The notes: generated by a model from the letters alone, not told the origin. Shown: positions 24,190 to 33,200, numbered from the stretch's first letter. The stretch: 40,831 nucleotides of DNA from Bradyrhizobium sp. STM 3843 (GCF_000239815.1 NZ_CAFK01000261.1:1-40831); one strand, 5' to 3'. Numbers and translations are program-made.

Positions 24190-25370
24190 TGAAGCACATC
24201 CTCACCCTCAATTCAGGTTCGTCCTCCATCAAGTTCGCGCTGTTCGAACGCCAGGCCGAACTCGTCGAATGCATCCGTGGCCAGATCGAGGGGCTCGGCG
24301 CTCACGATCCGCATCTGACGGCCGAGCAGGGCGGTCACAAGGTCGTCGACGAGCGTGTCGATGCGGCCAAGGCAGCCGATCATGAGGTCGCTCTTAACCT
24401 TGTGCTGGCGTTACTTGACAAGACCATCGGGCGGACTGCGATCGAGGCTGTCGGACACCGCGTCGTGCATGGTGGCATCGAATTCTCGGAATCCATCGTA
24501 CTCGACAGCACCAATATCGAGAAGCTGGCAAAACTGATGCCGTTTGCGCCGCTACACCAGCCGCACAACCTCGCCGGCGTCCATGCGGCACACAAGGCCT
24601 TTCCGGGTGCGCTCCAGGTCGCCTGCTTCGACACCGCCTTTCATCGTTCGCATCCCTGGGTCAATGACACCTATGCGCTGCCGCGACAGTTCTACGAGGA
24701 GGGCATTCGTCGCTACGGCTTTCATGGCCTGTCCTACGAATATGTCATCGAGCATATGAAGCGGATTGCGCCGCTCTACGAGCAGGGCAGGGTCGTCGTC
24801 ATGCATCTCGGCAACGGTGCCTCGATGTGCGCGATCCGCGACGGCCAGAGCGTCGGCTCCTCGATGGGATTCACTGCGCTCGATGGCCTGCCGATGGGCA
24901 CCCGTTGCGGCCAGCTCGATCCTGGCGTCGTGCTGTATCTGTTGCAGGAAAAGGGAATGACGGCGGAGCAGATCACCGATCTGCTGTACAAGCAGTCCGG
25001 GTTGAAGGGGCTCTCCGGCCTGTCGCAGGATATGCGCGAATTGGAAGCGGCCGGGACCCGCGAAGCGGCGCAGGCGATCGACTATTTCGTCTTCCGCATC
25101 CGCCGCGAACTCGGTTCGATGGCGGCTATTCTCTCGGGACTCGACGCCGTCGTGTTCTGCGGCGGCATCGGTGAGCACGCCTGGCGCGTTCGCGAGCGCG
25201 TCTGTCAAGGTTTTGAATGGCTCGGGATCGAACTCGACGACATCAGAAACCAGGCTGGCGAAACCGTGATCTCGTTGGATCGGTCGCGCGCCCGGGTCTT
25301 CGTTATCAATACGAATGAGGAGATGATGATCGCCCGCCACACGGCGCGATTGCTGGCTGCGAGTCACTAA
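24189..25370 (+). CDS. ackA: Acetate/propionate family kinase
   Basis: A 393-residue ASKHA-fold kinase that converts acyl-phosphate and ADP to carboxylate and ATP. Landmarks are LTLNSGSSSIKFALFE (N-terminal phosphate loop), GHRVVHGG, ACFDTAFH, RYGFHGLSYEYV, MHLGNGASMCAI, MGTRCGQLDPG, FCGGIGEHAWRVRERV and INTNEEMMIARHT. The GTG start shares its first base with the TAG stop of the phosphotransacylase gene. Together the two enzymes give substrate-level ATP from an acyl-CoA. Butyrate or propionate is possible as well as acetate. Confidence 0.92.
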   Translation: MKHILTLNSGSSSIKFALFERQAELVECIRGQIEGLGAHDPHLTAEQGGHKVVDERVDAAKAADHEVALNLVLALLDKTIGRTAIEAVGHRVVHGGIEFSESIVLDSTNIEKLAKLMPFAPLHQPHNLAGVHAAHKAFPGALQVACFDTAFHRSHPWVNDTYALPRQFYEEGIRRYGFHGLSYEYVIEHMKRIAPLYEQGRVVVMHLGNGASMCAIRDGQSVGSSMGFTALDGLPMGTRCGQLDPGVVLYLLQEKGMTAEQITDLLYKQSGLKGLSGLSQDMRELEAAGTREAAQAIDYFVFRIRRELGSMAAILSGLDAVVFCGGIGEHAWRVRERVCQGFEWLGIELDDIRNQAGETVISLDRSRARVFVINTNEEMMIARHTARLLAASH

Positions 25371-25438
25371 GCGGGCCGGTTCCGATCAGCGCAGGGTCTG
25401 CGGCGCAGTCCAATGGTATCCTCTTAGTCGTTACCGCC

Positions 25439-25465
25439 GGCGGCGTTACACTTTGTTACGCCGCC
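25439..25465 (+). terminator. Hairpin after the kinase gene
   Basis: A perfect 8-bp stem GGCGGCGT / ACGCCGCC (25439-25446 with 25458-25465) with an 11-nt loop lies 68 bp after the kinase stop. It is followed by CGCTTCTTGT, a weak T-rich tail. It is a likely end of the operon. Confidence 0.5.
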
Positions 25466-25547
25466 CGCTTCTTGTCGCAACACCCCGGCAAACTCATCCG
25501 ACGATCCTGATCACGGCGCCAAGCCGGTGTCAGTGAAAAAGGATCTC

Positions 25548-25865
25548 ATGACCATGCGTAAATCTGCTCTCGCTTCGCTGTCGCTGGTGGCGGCGCTTGT
25601 CGTTTTTCAGGCTTCCGCGGCCAATGCCTGGACCCGTTCCGGTGGCGGAGTAGGACCCCGCGGCGGCACCTGGCATTCGTCGGGTTCGGGCTCCTGCGCC
25701 GGTGGCAGCTGCAGCTCCAGCCAGAGTTTCACAGGTCCGGCCGGCCGCACGACCACCCGCCAGGGCAGCACCACATGCGCGGGCGGCACCTGCAATCACA
25801 GCGCAACCGTCACCGGTCCGAACGGCGGCACGGTCACGCGTAACAGCACAATCACCCGCAACTAA
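25548..25865 (+). CDS. Small secreted Gly/Thr/Ser-rich protein
   Basis: A 105-residue protein with a signal peptide (about residues 1-28, ending ANA). The mature part is low in complexity. It has two paired-Cys segments, GSCAGGSCSS and TTCAGGTCNH, each followed by a TGP-x-G-x-T unit (FTGPAGRTTTR and VTGPNGGTVTR), so the mature chain is an internal duplication. The start is the ATG that follows AAAAAGGA. I do not recognise a characterised family; short exported proteins of this look are common in rhizobia. It has its own promoter space on both sides. Confidence 0.65.
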   Translation: MTMRKSALASLSLVAALVVFQASAANAWTRSGGGVGPRGGTWHSSGSGSCAGGSCSSSQSFTGPAGRTTTRQGSTTCAGGTCNHSATVTGPNGGTVTRNSTITRN

Positions 25866-26007
25866 CCTGCTGCGCGGCGTGGATCACCTCTCATGGTCCA
25901 CGCCGCGCGCTCCTTCTCATTGCCTCCGCTCGCCGATTTTGCCCCTTGCCTGTCGCGCCGATTTGGTATCTCCAAGTCTGGACAACAATAAGCAGTCCGG
26001 AGGAGAC

Positions 26008-27636
26008 ATGAGCGGCAGTCGCGCGGCTTCGCACGAAACGGATTTGGAATTTGACTACGTCGTCGTCGGTGCGGGTTCCGCGGGATGCGTGCTTGCCAAC
26101 AGGCTGAGCGCCGACGGCAAGCACAAGGTGCTGCTCCTCGAAGCTGGTCCCAAAGACAGCAACATCTGGATCCACGTGCCGCTCGGCTACGGCAAGCTGT
26201 TCAAGGACAAGTCCGTCAACTGGATGTATCAGACCGAGCCCGAACCCGGGCTGGACGGCCGCTCGGTGTTTCAGCCTCGTGGCAAGGTGCTCGGCGGCTC
26301 CAGCTCGATTAACGGGCTGCTCTACGTGCGCGGCCAGAACGAGGATTATGATCGCTGGCGCCAGCGCGGCAATGTCGGCTGGGGCTATGAGGACGTGCTG
26401 CCTTATTTCAAGCGGGCGGAAAATCAGCAGCGCGGCGCCGACGACTATCACGGGGCTGGCGGACCGCTTTCGGTGTCGGACTGGCGGCACGAGGATCCGC
26501 TTTCGGAAGCGTTCGTCAAGGCCGCTGTCGAGACCGGCCTTCCCTATAACCCTGATTTCAACGGCGCGGCCCAGGAGGGCGCCGGCTTCTTTCAGACCAC
26601 GACGATCCGCGGTCGGCGCGCGAGCAGCGCGTTCTGCTATCTGCGTCCGGCGAAGCACCGCAGCAACCTGCACATCGAGACCGATGCGCAGGCCGAGCGG
26701 ATTGTCTTCGAAGGACGCAGAGCCCGTGCGGTGGAATTCCGCCAGCATGGGCGCTTGCGCACGGCGCGGGCCCGCCGGGAGATCCTGGTCTCCAGCGGCG
26801 CGTATAATTCTCCGCAGCTCCTGCAATTGTCCGGCATCGGCCCGGCCGAACTGTTGAAGCGGCACGGCATTGATGTCGTGCTCGACGCGCCCGGTGTCGG
26901 CAGTGACCTGCAGGACCATATGCAGGTGCGGATCGTGATGCGATGCAGCCAACGCATCACCTTGAACGATATCGTCCATCATCCCGTGCGCCGGGTGCTG
27001 GCCGGCGCCCGCTATGCCGCGTTTCGCACGGGGCCGCTGACGATCGCGGCCGGCACGGCGGGGGCCTTCTTCAAGACCGATCCGCGGCTGGCGAGCCCCG
27101 ACATCCAGATCCATTTCATCCCGTTCTCGACCGACAAAATGGGCGAGACGTTGCACACCTATTCGGGCTTCACCGCCTCGGTCTGCCAGCTGCGACCGGA
27201 AAGCCGCGGCTCGCTCCAGATCAGGAGCGCCGATCCGGCGGCGGCGCCCGAAATCCGCATCAATTATCTCGCCAGCGAGACCGACCGCCGCGCCAATATC
27301 GATGGCCTCCGTATCCTCAGGAAAATCCTGGCCGCCCCCGCGCTGAAGCCTTATGTGACCGACGAGGCCTATCCCGGATCGAAAGTGGTTGCCGACGAGG
27401 AGATCCTGGCCTATTGCCGGCAGACAGGGAGCACGATCTATCATCCGACCTCGACCTGCCGGATGGGGAATGATGCGCTGGCCGTGGTCGACGAGCGGTT
27501 GCGCCTGCGCGGCATTGAAGGCTTGCGCGTGGTGGACGCCTCGATCATGCCCGATCTGGTCTCGGGCAATACCAACGCGCCGGTGATCATGATCGCGGAG
27601 AAGGCCTCCGACATGATCTTGCAGGATGCGCACTAA
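26008..27636 (+). CDS. GMC family oxidoreductase (choline/alcohol dehydrogenase-like)
   Basis: A 542-residue FAD enzyme of the glucose-methanol-choline family. The FAD motif is VVVGAGSAGCVLANRLS near residue 18. GMC signature 1 is GKVLGGSSSINGLLYVRGQ (92-110) and signature 2 is SSGAYNSPQLLQLSGIGP. The catalytic His is in STIYHPTSTCRMG, and the conserved Asn is in SGNTNAPVIMIAEK. The start is set by GGAGGAG before the ATG at 26008; the longer frame is not protein-like. The substrate is an alcohol, choline-like or aliphatic. The hemC gene starts 15 bp downstream, so they may share a transcript. Confidence 0.9.
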   Translation: MSGSRAASHETDLEFDYVVVGAGSAGCVLANRLSADGKHKVLLLEAGPKDSNIWIHVPLGYGKLFKDKSVNWMYQTEPEPGLDGRSVFQPRGKVLGGSSSINGLLYVRGQNEDYDRWRQRGNVGWGYEDVLPYFKRAENQQRGADDYHGAGGPLSVSDWRHEDPLSEAFVKAAVETGLPYNPDFNGAAQEGAGFFQTTTIRGRRASSAFCYLRPAKHRSNLHIETDAQAERIVFEGRRARAVEFRQHGRLRTARARREILVSSGAYNSPQLLQLSGIGPAELLKRHGIDVVLDAPGVGSDLQDHMQVRIVMRCSQRITLNDIVHHPVRRVLAGARYAAFRTGPLTIAAGTAGAFFKTDPRLASPDIQIHFIPFSTDKMGETLHTYSGFTASVCQLRPESRGSLQIRSADPAAAPEIRINYLASETDRRANIDGLRILRKILAAPALKPYVTDEAYPGSKVVADEEILAYCRQTGSTIYHPTSTCRMGNDALAVVDERLRLRGIEGLRVVDASIMPDLVSGNTNAPVIMIAEKASDMILQDAH

Positions 27637-27651
27637 GCAGGAACGGAATTG

Positions 27652-28629
27652 GTGACTCGTTTTCGGATCGGCACACGCAAGAGCACCATGGCCTTGGCGC
27701 AAACCGAGGAGATCGCACGGCGCCTGACGGCGGCGATCCCTTCGCTCGATGTCGAGATCGTCAAATTCGAGACCACGGGTGATGCCGACCAGACCAGCAA
27801 GCTGTTGACCCACGGCGGCAAGGGCGGGGCGTTCGTGGCCGAGATCCGGCGCGCCATGCTCGCCGGCCAATTGCATGCGGCGATGCACTCTCTGAAAGAC
27901 ATGCCCGGCAATGAGGAGACGCCGGGGCTGGTCGTCGCTGCCCTGTTGTCGCGTGATCCACCCGGCGATGTGCTGGTGCTGCGGCAGGGCCTTTCGCTGG
28001 AGGACTTCCGCTGCGACGGCGGCACCGGCTTCAAGATCGGCACCAACGCTGTCAGGCGCGCAGCCTATGCAAGGCGGCTGTTTCCGAATGCGCAAGTGAT
28101 CCACTTTCGCGGGGCCGCCGACACCCGCATTCGCAAGCTCGATCATCGCGAGCTGCAGCGGCTGCCGGATGGCGGTGCAGTCGGTCCGGCGGATGCGCTG
28201 ATCATGGCGCGCTCGGGGCTCGAGCGGGTCGGGCTTGCGGATCGTGCCAGTTACGAGTTTCCGGTTGCTGACATGCTGCCGGCCGTTGGGCAGGGCATCG
28301 TCGCGGTCGAGTGCGTCGGCACCGACTGGGAAACGCGCCGCATTCTATCCACGATCGATGATCCGGCTGCGCGTGCCTGTGCCGATGCCGAGCGCGAGGT
28401 GCTATGGGTCCTCAACGGCCATTGCAACTCGCCGATCGCGGGCTTTGCGACCATCGACGGTGCGCAGATGACCTTGACTGCCTCCGTGCTCGACGAAGCC
28501 GGCGATCGCTTCATCGAGGCGCAACGCACTGGGCCCGCCGACCGCCCCCGTGAGCTTGGTCGCGCGATCGGGCTCGAGCTGCTCGCCAATGGCGCGGCCG
28601 AACTGATCGAGCGCAGCCGGCCGCGCTAA
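27652..28629 (+). CDS. hemC: Hydroxymethylbilane synthase, divergent
   Basis: A 325-residue porphobilinogen deaminase, which links four porphobilinogens to hydroxymethylbilane for haem and cobalamin-type pathways. The dipyrromethane-cofactor Cys258 is in LNGHCNSPIAG, and the catalytic Asp83 is in MHSLKDMPG. Several usual motifs are altered: GTSSLRR reads GTNAVRR, and the RGNVxTR segment reads RGAADTR. It is therefore a divergent branch and may be a paralogue of a standard HemC elsewhere in the genome. The start is GTG at 27652; a TTG just before it is possible. It converges on hemE with only 3 bp between. Confidence 0.82.
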   Translation: MTRFRIGTRKSTMALAQTEEIARRLTAAIPSLDVEIVKFETTGDADQTSKLLTHGGKGGAFVAEIRRAMLAGQLHAAMHSLKDMPGNEETPGLVVAALLSRDPPGDVLVLRQGLSLEDFRCDGGTGFKIGTNAVRRAAYARRLFPNAQVIHFRGAADTRIRKLDHRELQRLPDGGAVGPADALIMARSGLERVGLADRASYEFPVADMLPAVGQGIVAVECVGTDWETRRILSTIDDPAARACADAEREVLWVLNGHCNSPIAGFATIDGAQMTLTASVLDEAGDRFIEAQRTGPADRPRELGRAIGLELLANGAAELIERSRPR

Positions 28630-28632
28630 CGG

Positions 28633-29679
28633 TCAACCGCGATAGGCGCGCACCCGCGCGACCATCTGCTCGACATGCGTGATCGGCGTCTCCGGCAGGA
28701 TGCCGTGGCCGAGATTGAAGATGTGGCATCCTTGCGCGTAGCTCGCCAGCACATCGTCCACGGCCTGATCGAGCGCGGCTCCGCCGGTGATCAGCGCCAG
28801 CGGATCGAGATTGCCTTGCACGGCGACCTTGCTCTGCACCTGTTCGCGGATCAGCTTCGGCTCCGCCGTCCAGTCGATGCTGACGGCATCAACGCCGGTC
28901 GCCGCCACATAGCTCGGCAGAAGCGCGCCGGCACCGCGCGGAAATCCGATGATCTTCGCATCAGGCCGTGCGCTGCGGACGCCTTCGACGATGCGGCGGG
29001 TCGGCTCCATCGACCAGCGCGCGAATTCACGCGGCGAGAGCACACCGGCCCAGGTGTCAAAGATCTGCAGCGCATCGGCGCCGGCGTCCAATTGCTTCAG
29101 CAAATAGGCAATCGACGTCCCAACCAGTGCGTCGATGATTTTGCCGAAGGCCTCAGGATGCCGATAGGCGAGAAGGCGCGCCGGCGCCTGATCGGGCGTG
29201 CCTTGGCCCGCGACCATGTAGGTCGCCACCGTCCACGGCGCGCCACAGAAGCCGATCAGGGCCGTGCTCGGCGCAAGCGCGCTGCGGACACGGCGCAGCG
29301 CTTCGAACACCGGCTCCAGCTTGGAGAAATCGGCCTCCGTCGCCAGCGCCGAGATCTTCTCGGGCGTGTCCAGCGGCTCGAGGCGCGGACCTTCGCCGAC
29401 CTCGAACCGCACGCTGCGGCCAAGCGCGTATGGAATGACCAGGATGTCGGAAAAGATGATCGCGGCATCGAAACCGAAGCGGCGGATCGGCTGCAGGGTC
29501 ACCTCGGCCGCAAGCTCGGGCGAAAAGCACAGATCGAGGAAGCCGCCGGCCTTGGCGCGAACCTCGCGATATTCCGGCAGGTAGCGGCCCGCCTGGCGCA
29601 TCATCCAGATCGGCGGGACCGCCTGTCTCTGACCCGAGAGCACGGCGATGAAGGGCTTGTTCGTCACGGTCTGGTTCAA
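28633..29679 (-). CDS. hemE: Uroporphyrinogen decarboxylase
   Basis: A 348-residue enzyme that removes four carboxyl groups from uroporphyrinogen III to give coproporphyrinogen III in the cytoplasm. The signature PIWMMRQAGRYLPEYRE is near the N-terminus, with the substrate-binding Asp in AAIIFSDILVIPYALG. Later blocks are IGFCGAPWTVATYM, DALQIFDTWAG and FNLGHGILPETP. The start is a TTG at 29679 with GGAG eight bases before it. An eight-codon frame (29699-29676) overlaps this start as TTGA. It faces hemC, so two haem-pathway steps are clustered in a convergent pair. Confidence 0.93.
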   Translation of the reverse strand: MNQTVTNKPFIAVLSGQRQAVPPIWMMRQAGRYLPEYREVRAKAGGFLDLCFSPELAAEVTLQPIRRFGFDAAIIFSDILVIPYALGRSVRFEVGEGPRLEPLDTPEKISALATEADFSKLEPVFEALRRVRSALAPSTALIGFCGAPWTVATYMVAGQGTPDQAPARLLAYRHPEAFGKIIDALVGTSIAYLLKQLDAGADALQIFDTWAGVLSPREFARWSMEPTRRIVEGVRSARPDAKIIGFPRGAGALLPSYVAATGVDAVSIDWTAEPKLIREQVQSKVAVQGNLDPLALITGGAALDQAVDDVLASYAQGCHIFNLGHGILPETPITHVEQMVARVRAYRG

Positions 29680-29839
29680 GCTTGAGGCTCCACAGTCATC
29701 GGGACCAGTTTACCGCACGTGATACATGGGGTCGCGGTTCCGGCCAACATCAATCCCGTCCCGTGTGCTCCGATCGGGGCCGATCCGGACGGAACGCGGA
29801 TTTTTCCTGCGCGTTGTCTCCCCCAAAAGGAGATTGATC

Positions 29840-30088
29840 ATGGCCGAGAGCTTCAATCCCGCGCCTCACGACAAGCATGCGGTGGACCCGCGCGAGGCGG
29901 CACGCCTCGATCGCGAGACGCCGACGCAGCTCGACAAGGGGCTGAGGGACACGTTTCCTGCTTCCGATCCGGTGAGCTTGCAGCAGCCTTCCGTTGCGAC
30001 AAGAAAGATGCACAGCGTGGACGATCAAAGTGGGGAGCTCCACAGCCCGTCGCTCTGGGACAAGGTGCGATCCATCTTCGTGCGCTGA
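29840..30088 (+). CDS. Small hydrophilic DTFPASDP-motif protein
   Basis: An 82-residue, charged, soluble protein with the motif LDKGLRDTFPASDPVSLQQP at about residues 31-50. This short motif is found in many small bacterial proteins of unknown function, often linked to stress in annotations. The start is the ATG at 29840, with AAAGGAG seven bases before. The rest is low in hydrophobic residues except for the tail WDKVRSIFVR. No partner gene is evident; hemE is divergent and the diguanylate cyclase follows after 199 bp. Confidence 0.75.
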   Translation: MAESFNPAPHDKHAVDPREAARLDRETPTQLDKGLRDTFPASDPVSLQQPSVATRKMHSVDDQSGELHSPSLWDKVRSIFVR

Positions 30089-30287
30089 GCTGTCGGGCGT
30101 GCGGTCGGCGTGAAGACTCTTCTACTGTTCGATCGAAGCTCGAGCATTGCGATAACCCGTAATTGTACGGCATTGGCCGTAGTCTTACGGTCGTGCAGGC
30201 GTGGCCCAATGCAACCGATTGGCGTTTGATTTCAGAGATAAATAAGATGTGCGTGGGATTTTCCGTCGATCCGGAGAGTCCCGCGGA

Positions 30288-32201
30288 ATGGACGTCGTCG
30301 CGCATAAGGTTCGACTGAGCCGCCTGCCTGTGTGGGCGGCTGTTTTCGTCGTGGCGGTGTGCGCGGCTATTCTTGCATTGAGCGGTTGGAGCGAATGGGC
30401 TTCGCGTGACAACGAGCTGCGCGGCGCGGAGGTCGAGCTCGGCAATCTGACGCGTTCGCTCGCCCAGCATGTCGAGGACACGGTCGAGCTCGCGGACACG
30501 ATCATCCGCGGTGTCGTGAGCGAACTTGAGGGCGAGGACGGAAGCGGCCCCGCCGTTCTGCGGCTGCAGGGCATTTTCAACAGCACCAAATCCAGCCTCG
30601 GCCGTGTCCGCGGCGTGTTCGCCTATGACGAGACGGGACGGTGGCTCGCGACGACCGAGAACGTGGCCCTGTCGAACTACAACAATGCCGATCGTGACTA
30701 TTTCACCCATCATCGGCGATCGGCGGACCGGTCGCTTTTGATCGGCAAGCCGGTGCAGAGCAAGGCCGGCGGCCAATGGGTCATTACCTTGTCCCGCCGC
30801 TGGAATCATCCCGACGGCCGCTTTGCAGGCGTGGTGCTGGCCACCATCGACGTCGCCTACTTTTCGGAATTCTACCGGCAATTCGATGTCGGTCCGCATG
30901 GCACGATCCGTCTGATGAGCCGCGACGGCGCGATGCTCGCGCATAGCGTCGATCCGGTCCCTGACATGGAGCGGCAATCGGTTGTCGACGACATCCCCTT
31001 CCATCCGAGCTTTGGAATCCTGCACGTGCGGTTGCCGCAGGACGACTCCGAACGGATCGCGTTCTATCAGCGTGCGCAGCGCTATCCGTTCCTGCTGGTG
31101 GCCACACGGACGCGGGAGGACGTGTTGGCGGAATGGACGAGGCACTTCTATGTCCGGATCGCCATGGTCGTCGGCCTCGTCCTTCTGATCTGCGCGATCG
31201 GAATCTTCCTGGTGCGGCTGCTGCTGCAGGGGCGCCGCCTGGCCTTGGCATTGACGTCCAACGAAGAGAGCTTCCGCCTGCTCGCGGAGGGCTCGAGCGA
31301 TATCGTGACCCGGATCGGCCTGGACGAGCGTATTCGCTATGTCTCCCCGTCCGTGCTTCGGCTGCTCGGCTGGCAACCGGCGCAGCTGCTCGGCAAACGG
31401 GCGCTCGCTGGCATCCACGCCCTCGACCTGCCGCAGATCGAGGAGATCATGGCCTCGATCAAGCGCGGCGAAACCGAAGAGGGGCGTGCGACCTATCGCA
31501 TCCGGCGACGCGACAAGTCGGATATCTGGGTCGAGACGACATTGCGCGGCACCCGCACGGACGACGGCAGGCTCGACGGCTTTGTCGCGATCACGCGTGA
31601 CGTCAGCCAGCAGAAGGCCCTGCAGGGCAAGCTCGAGACCCTGGCGATCGAGGATGGCCTCACCGGCCTTGCCAATCGCCGTCGCTTCGATGAACGGCTG
31701 CTGGAAGAGTGGGGGCGGGCCTATCGCGAAAGGACCTCGCTGGCGCTGTTGATCATCGACATCGATCATTTCAAGGCCTTCAACGACAGCTATGGCCATC
31801 CGGCCGGAGACGAATGCCTGCACGCCGTGGCGGTCATCCTGGCCGACGAGGCTCAACGCAGCTCCGACCTCGCGGCACGCTACGGCGGCGAGGAATTCGC
31901 GATCCTGCTGCCCAATACCGATCCGGCCGGCTGCGCTCGGATTGGCGAGCGGATCCGCCGCGCGGTCCGCGACGCGGCCATCCCGCATCGGGCAAACCCG
32001 CCCTCGGAGATCGTGACCGCGAGCCTTGGCGGCGCGGTATGCCGGCCGGGCAGCGAACGTTCCGCCGGACCCGCATCGTTGATTGAGGCCGCCGATCGCG
32101 CGCTCTACGCCGCCAAGGATGGCGGCCGCGACCGCATCATCATGGCGGGCGACGTCATGGCGTTCGCCCCGAGCATCGTACCTGCCGCGGCACATCTCTG
32201 A
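30288..32201 (+). CDS. Membrane diguanylate cyclase (dCache-PAS-GGDEF)
   Basis: A 637-residue sensor enzyme that makes cyclic di-GMP from two GTP. TM1 is at about residues 13-34 and TM2 at about 290-312, enclosing a periplasmic dCache-like sensor of about 250 residues (RGVFAYDETGRWLATTEN, RDYFTHHRRSADRS). A cytoplasmic PAS domain follows (about 330-440), then a GGDEF domain that starts EDGLTGLANRRRFDERL. The active-site motif is GGEEF (533-537). The inhibitory I-site R-S-S-D (524-527) has the usual five-residue spacing, so product inhibition is expected. The start at 30288 follows GGAGAG. It is a complete, probably active cyclase. Confidence 0.92.
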   Translation: MDVVAHKVRLSRLPVWAAVFVVAVCAAILALSGWSEWASRDNELRGAEVELGNLTRSLAQHVEDTVELADTIIRGVVSELEGEDGSGPAVLRLQGIFNSTKSSLGRVRGVFAYDETGRWLATTENVALSNYNNADRDYFTHHRRSADRSLLIGKPVQSKAGGQWVITLSRRWNHPDGRFAGVVLATIDVAYFSEFYRQFDVGPHGTIRLMSRDGAMLAHSVDPVPDMERQSVVDDIPFHPSFGILHVRLPQDDSERIAFYQRAQRYPFLLVATRTREDVLAEWTRHFYVRIAMVVGLVLLICAIGIFLVRLLLQGRRLALALTSNEESFRLLAEGSSDIVTRIGLDERIRYVSPSVLRLLGWQPAQLLGKRALAGIHALDLPQIEEIMASIKRGETEEGRATYRIRRRDKSDIWVETTLRGTRTDDGRLDGFVAITRDVSQQKALQGKLETLAIEDGLTGLANRRRFDERLLEEWGRAYRERTSLALLIIDIDHFKAFNDSYGHPAGDECLHAVAVILADEAQRSSDLAARYGGEEFAILLPNTDPAGCARIGERIRRAVRDAAIPHRANPPSEIVTASLGGAVCRPGSERSAGPASLIEAADRALYAAKDGGRDRIIMAGDVMAFAPSIVPAAAHL

Positions 32202-32209
32202 GCTTCGTG

Positions 32210-32443
32210 TCAGTAGTGCGGCGGCGGTTCGTTGGTCGGGCCGTCCGTATTCGCCTCCGCCTCTTCGAGCCGCTCACCAAGCAGCGCAATCTGCCGCTTC
32301 AACGCCTCGATCTCCCGCCACTGCACCATGATCGTCTGATTCAGCGTCTCGATCGTATCGTCCTGGAACATCACGCGCGCTTCCAGCGCATCGATCCGCT
32401 CGCTCAGTTGCTCGGCTGACTCCAGCTCTCCGGTTTCATTCAT
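32210..32443 (-). CDS. slyX: SlyX family protein
   Basis: A 77-residue protein of the SlyX family, mostly one coiled coil (SERIDALEARVMFQDDTIETLN, then VQWREIEALKRQIALLGERL) and ending with the characteristic EPPPHY. The biological role is unknown. The start is the ATG at 32443, preceded by GAGGG and overlapping the trhO stop by 8 bp, so it is probably translationally coupled to trhO. Confidence 0.9.
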   Translation of the reverse strand: MNETGELESAEQLSERIDALEARVMFQDDTIETLNQTIMVQWREIEALKRQIALLGERLEEAEANTDGPTNEPPPHY

Positions 32444-33200
32444 CGCTTGTGCCCTCTTGCTGGGATTGCGTGACATGCTCCGTCAAGCCGTGGCCGAGGG
32501 CGACGCGCTCGTCGAACACGAAGCATCCGCCGCGCCAGCGGCTCTCGCTTTCCGGAATCTCTTCCAGATATTTGAGGATGCCGCCCTTGAGATGGTAGAT
32601 CTCGCCAAAGCCGCGGGCGAGCAGCAGCGAGCTGGCCTTCTCGCAGCGGATGCCGCCGGTGCAGAACATCGCGACCCTCTTGTGCATTGCAGGATCTAGA
32701 CGAGCGGCTGCAAAACCCTTGAACTCGCCGAAGCTCCTGATCGCGGGGTCGATGGCTCCTTCGAACGTGCCCATCGCCACTTCGAATGCGTTGCGGGTGT
32801 CGAGCAGGAGCACGTCCGGCGCGCTGATCAGCGCGTTCCAATCAGCGGGATCGACATAAGTCCCGACCTGGCGTGTCGGATCGGCGGCCGGATCGCCCAG
32901 CGTGACGATCTCCCGCTTCAGCCGCACCTTCAGGCGCTGAAACGGCATGGCGCGCGCAGCCGAAAATTTCAGTTCGAGATTGTCGAGCCGGCCGCCGAAC
33001 AGCGGCCCATCGCGGAATTGATCGATCAGTCCGTCGATCGCTTCGCTGCTGCCGGCCAATGTCCCGTTGATCCCCTCCTGCGCGAGCAGCACGCTGCCCT
33101 TCAACCCGAGCCGGGCGCAGAGGTCGAGCAGCGGCGCGCGCAATGCCCCAAAATCCGGCAGCGCGGTGAATTGATAGAAGGCAGCAACCTTGAAAGCCAT
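32436..33200 (-). CDS. trhO: tRNA uridine(34) hydroxylase, rhodanese-like
   Basis: A 254-residue protein of the TrhO/YceA family, which hydroxylates U34 of tRNA to 5-hydroxyuridine using oxygen. The N-terminal acylphosphatase-like part (VAAFYQFTALPDF, LLAQEGINGTLAG) is followed by a rhodanese domain. Its active Cys180 and Cys186 are in FCTGGIRCEKAS. The C-terminal GGCFVFDERVALGHGL is a family hallmark. The start at MAFKVAAF is chosen by family length; the Shine-Dalgarno site is weak, and a start up to 26 codons earlier cannot be ruled out. slyX overlaps its end. Confidence 0.9.
   Translation of the reverse strand: MAFKVAAFYQFTALPDFGALRAPLLDLCARLGLKGSVLLAQEGINGTLAGSSEAIDGLIDQFRDGPLFGGRLDNLELKFSAARAMPFQRLKVRLKREIVTLGDPAADPTRQVGTYVDPADWNALISAPDVLLLDTRNAFEVAMGTFEGAIDPAIRSFGEFKGFAAARLDPAMHKRVAMFCTGGIRCEKASSLLLARGFGEIYHLKGGILKYLEEIPESESRWRGGCFVFDERVALGHGLTEHVTQSQQEGTSDE

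Noticed and set aside
25891..28146. A 751-codon minus-strand frame opposite the GMC and hemC genes
   Set aside because: It crosses two recognised genes and a gap without any recognisable domain.
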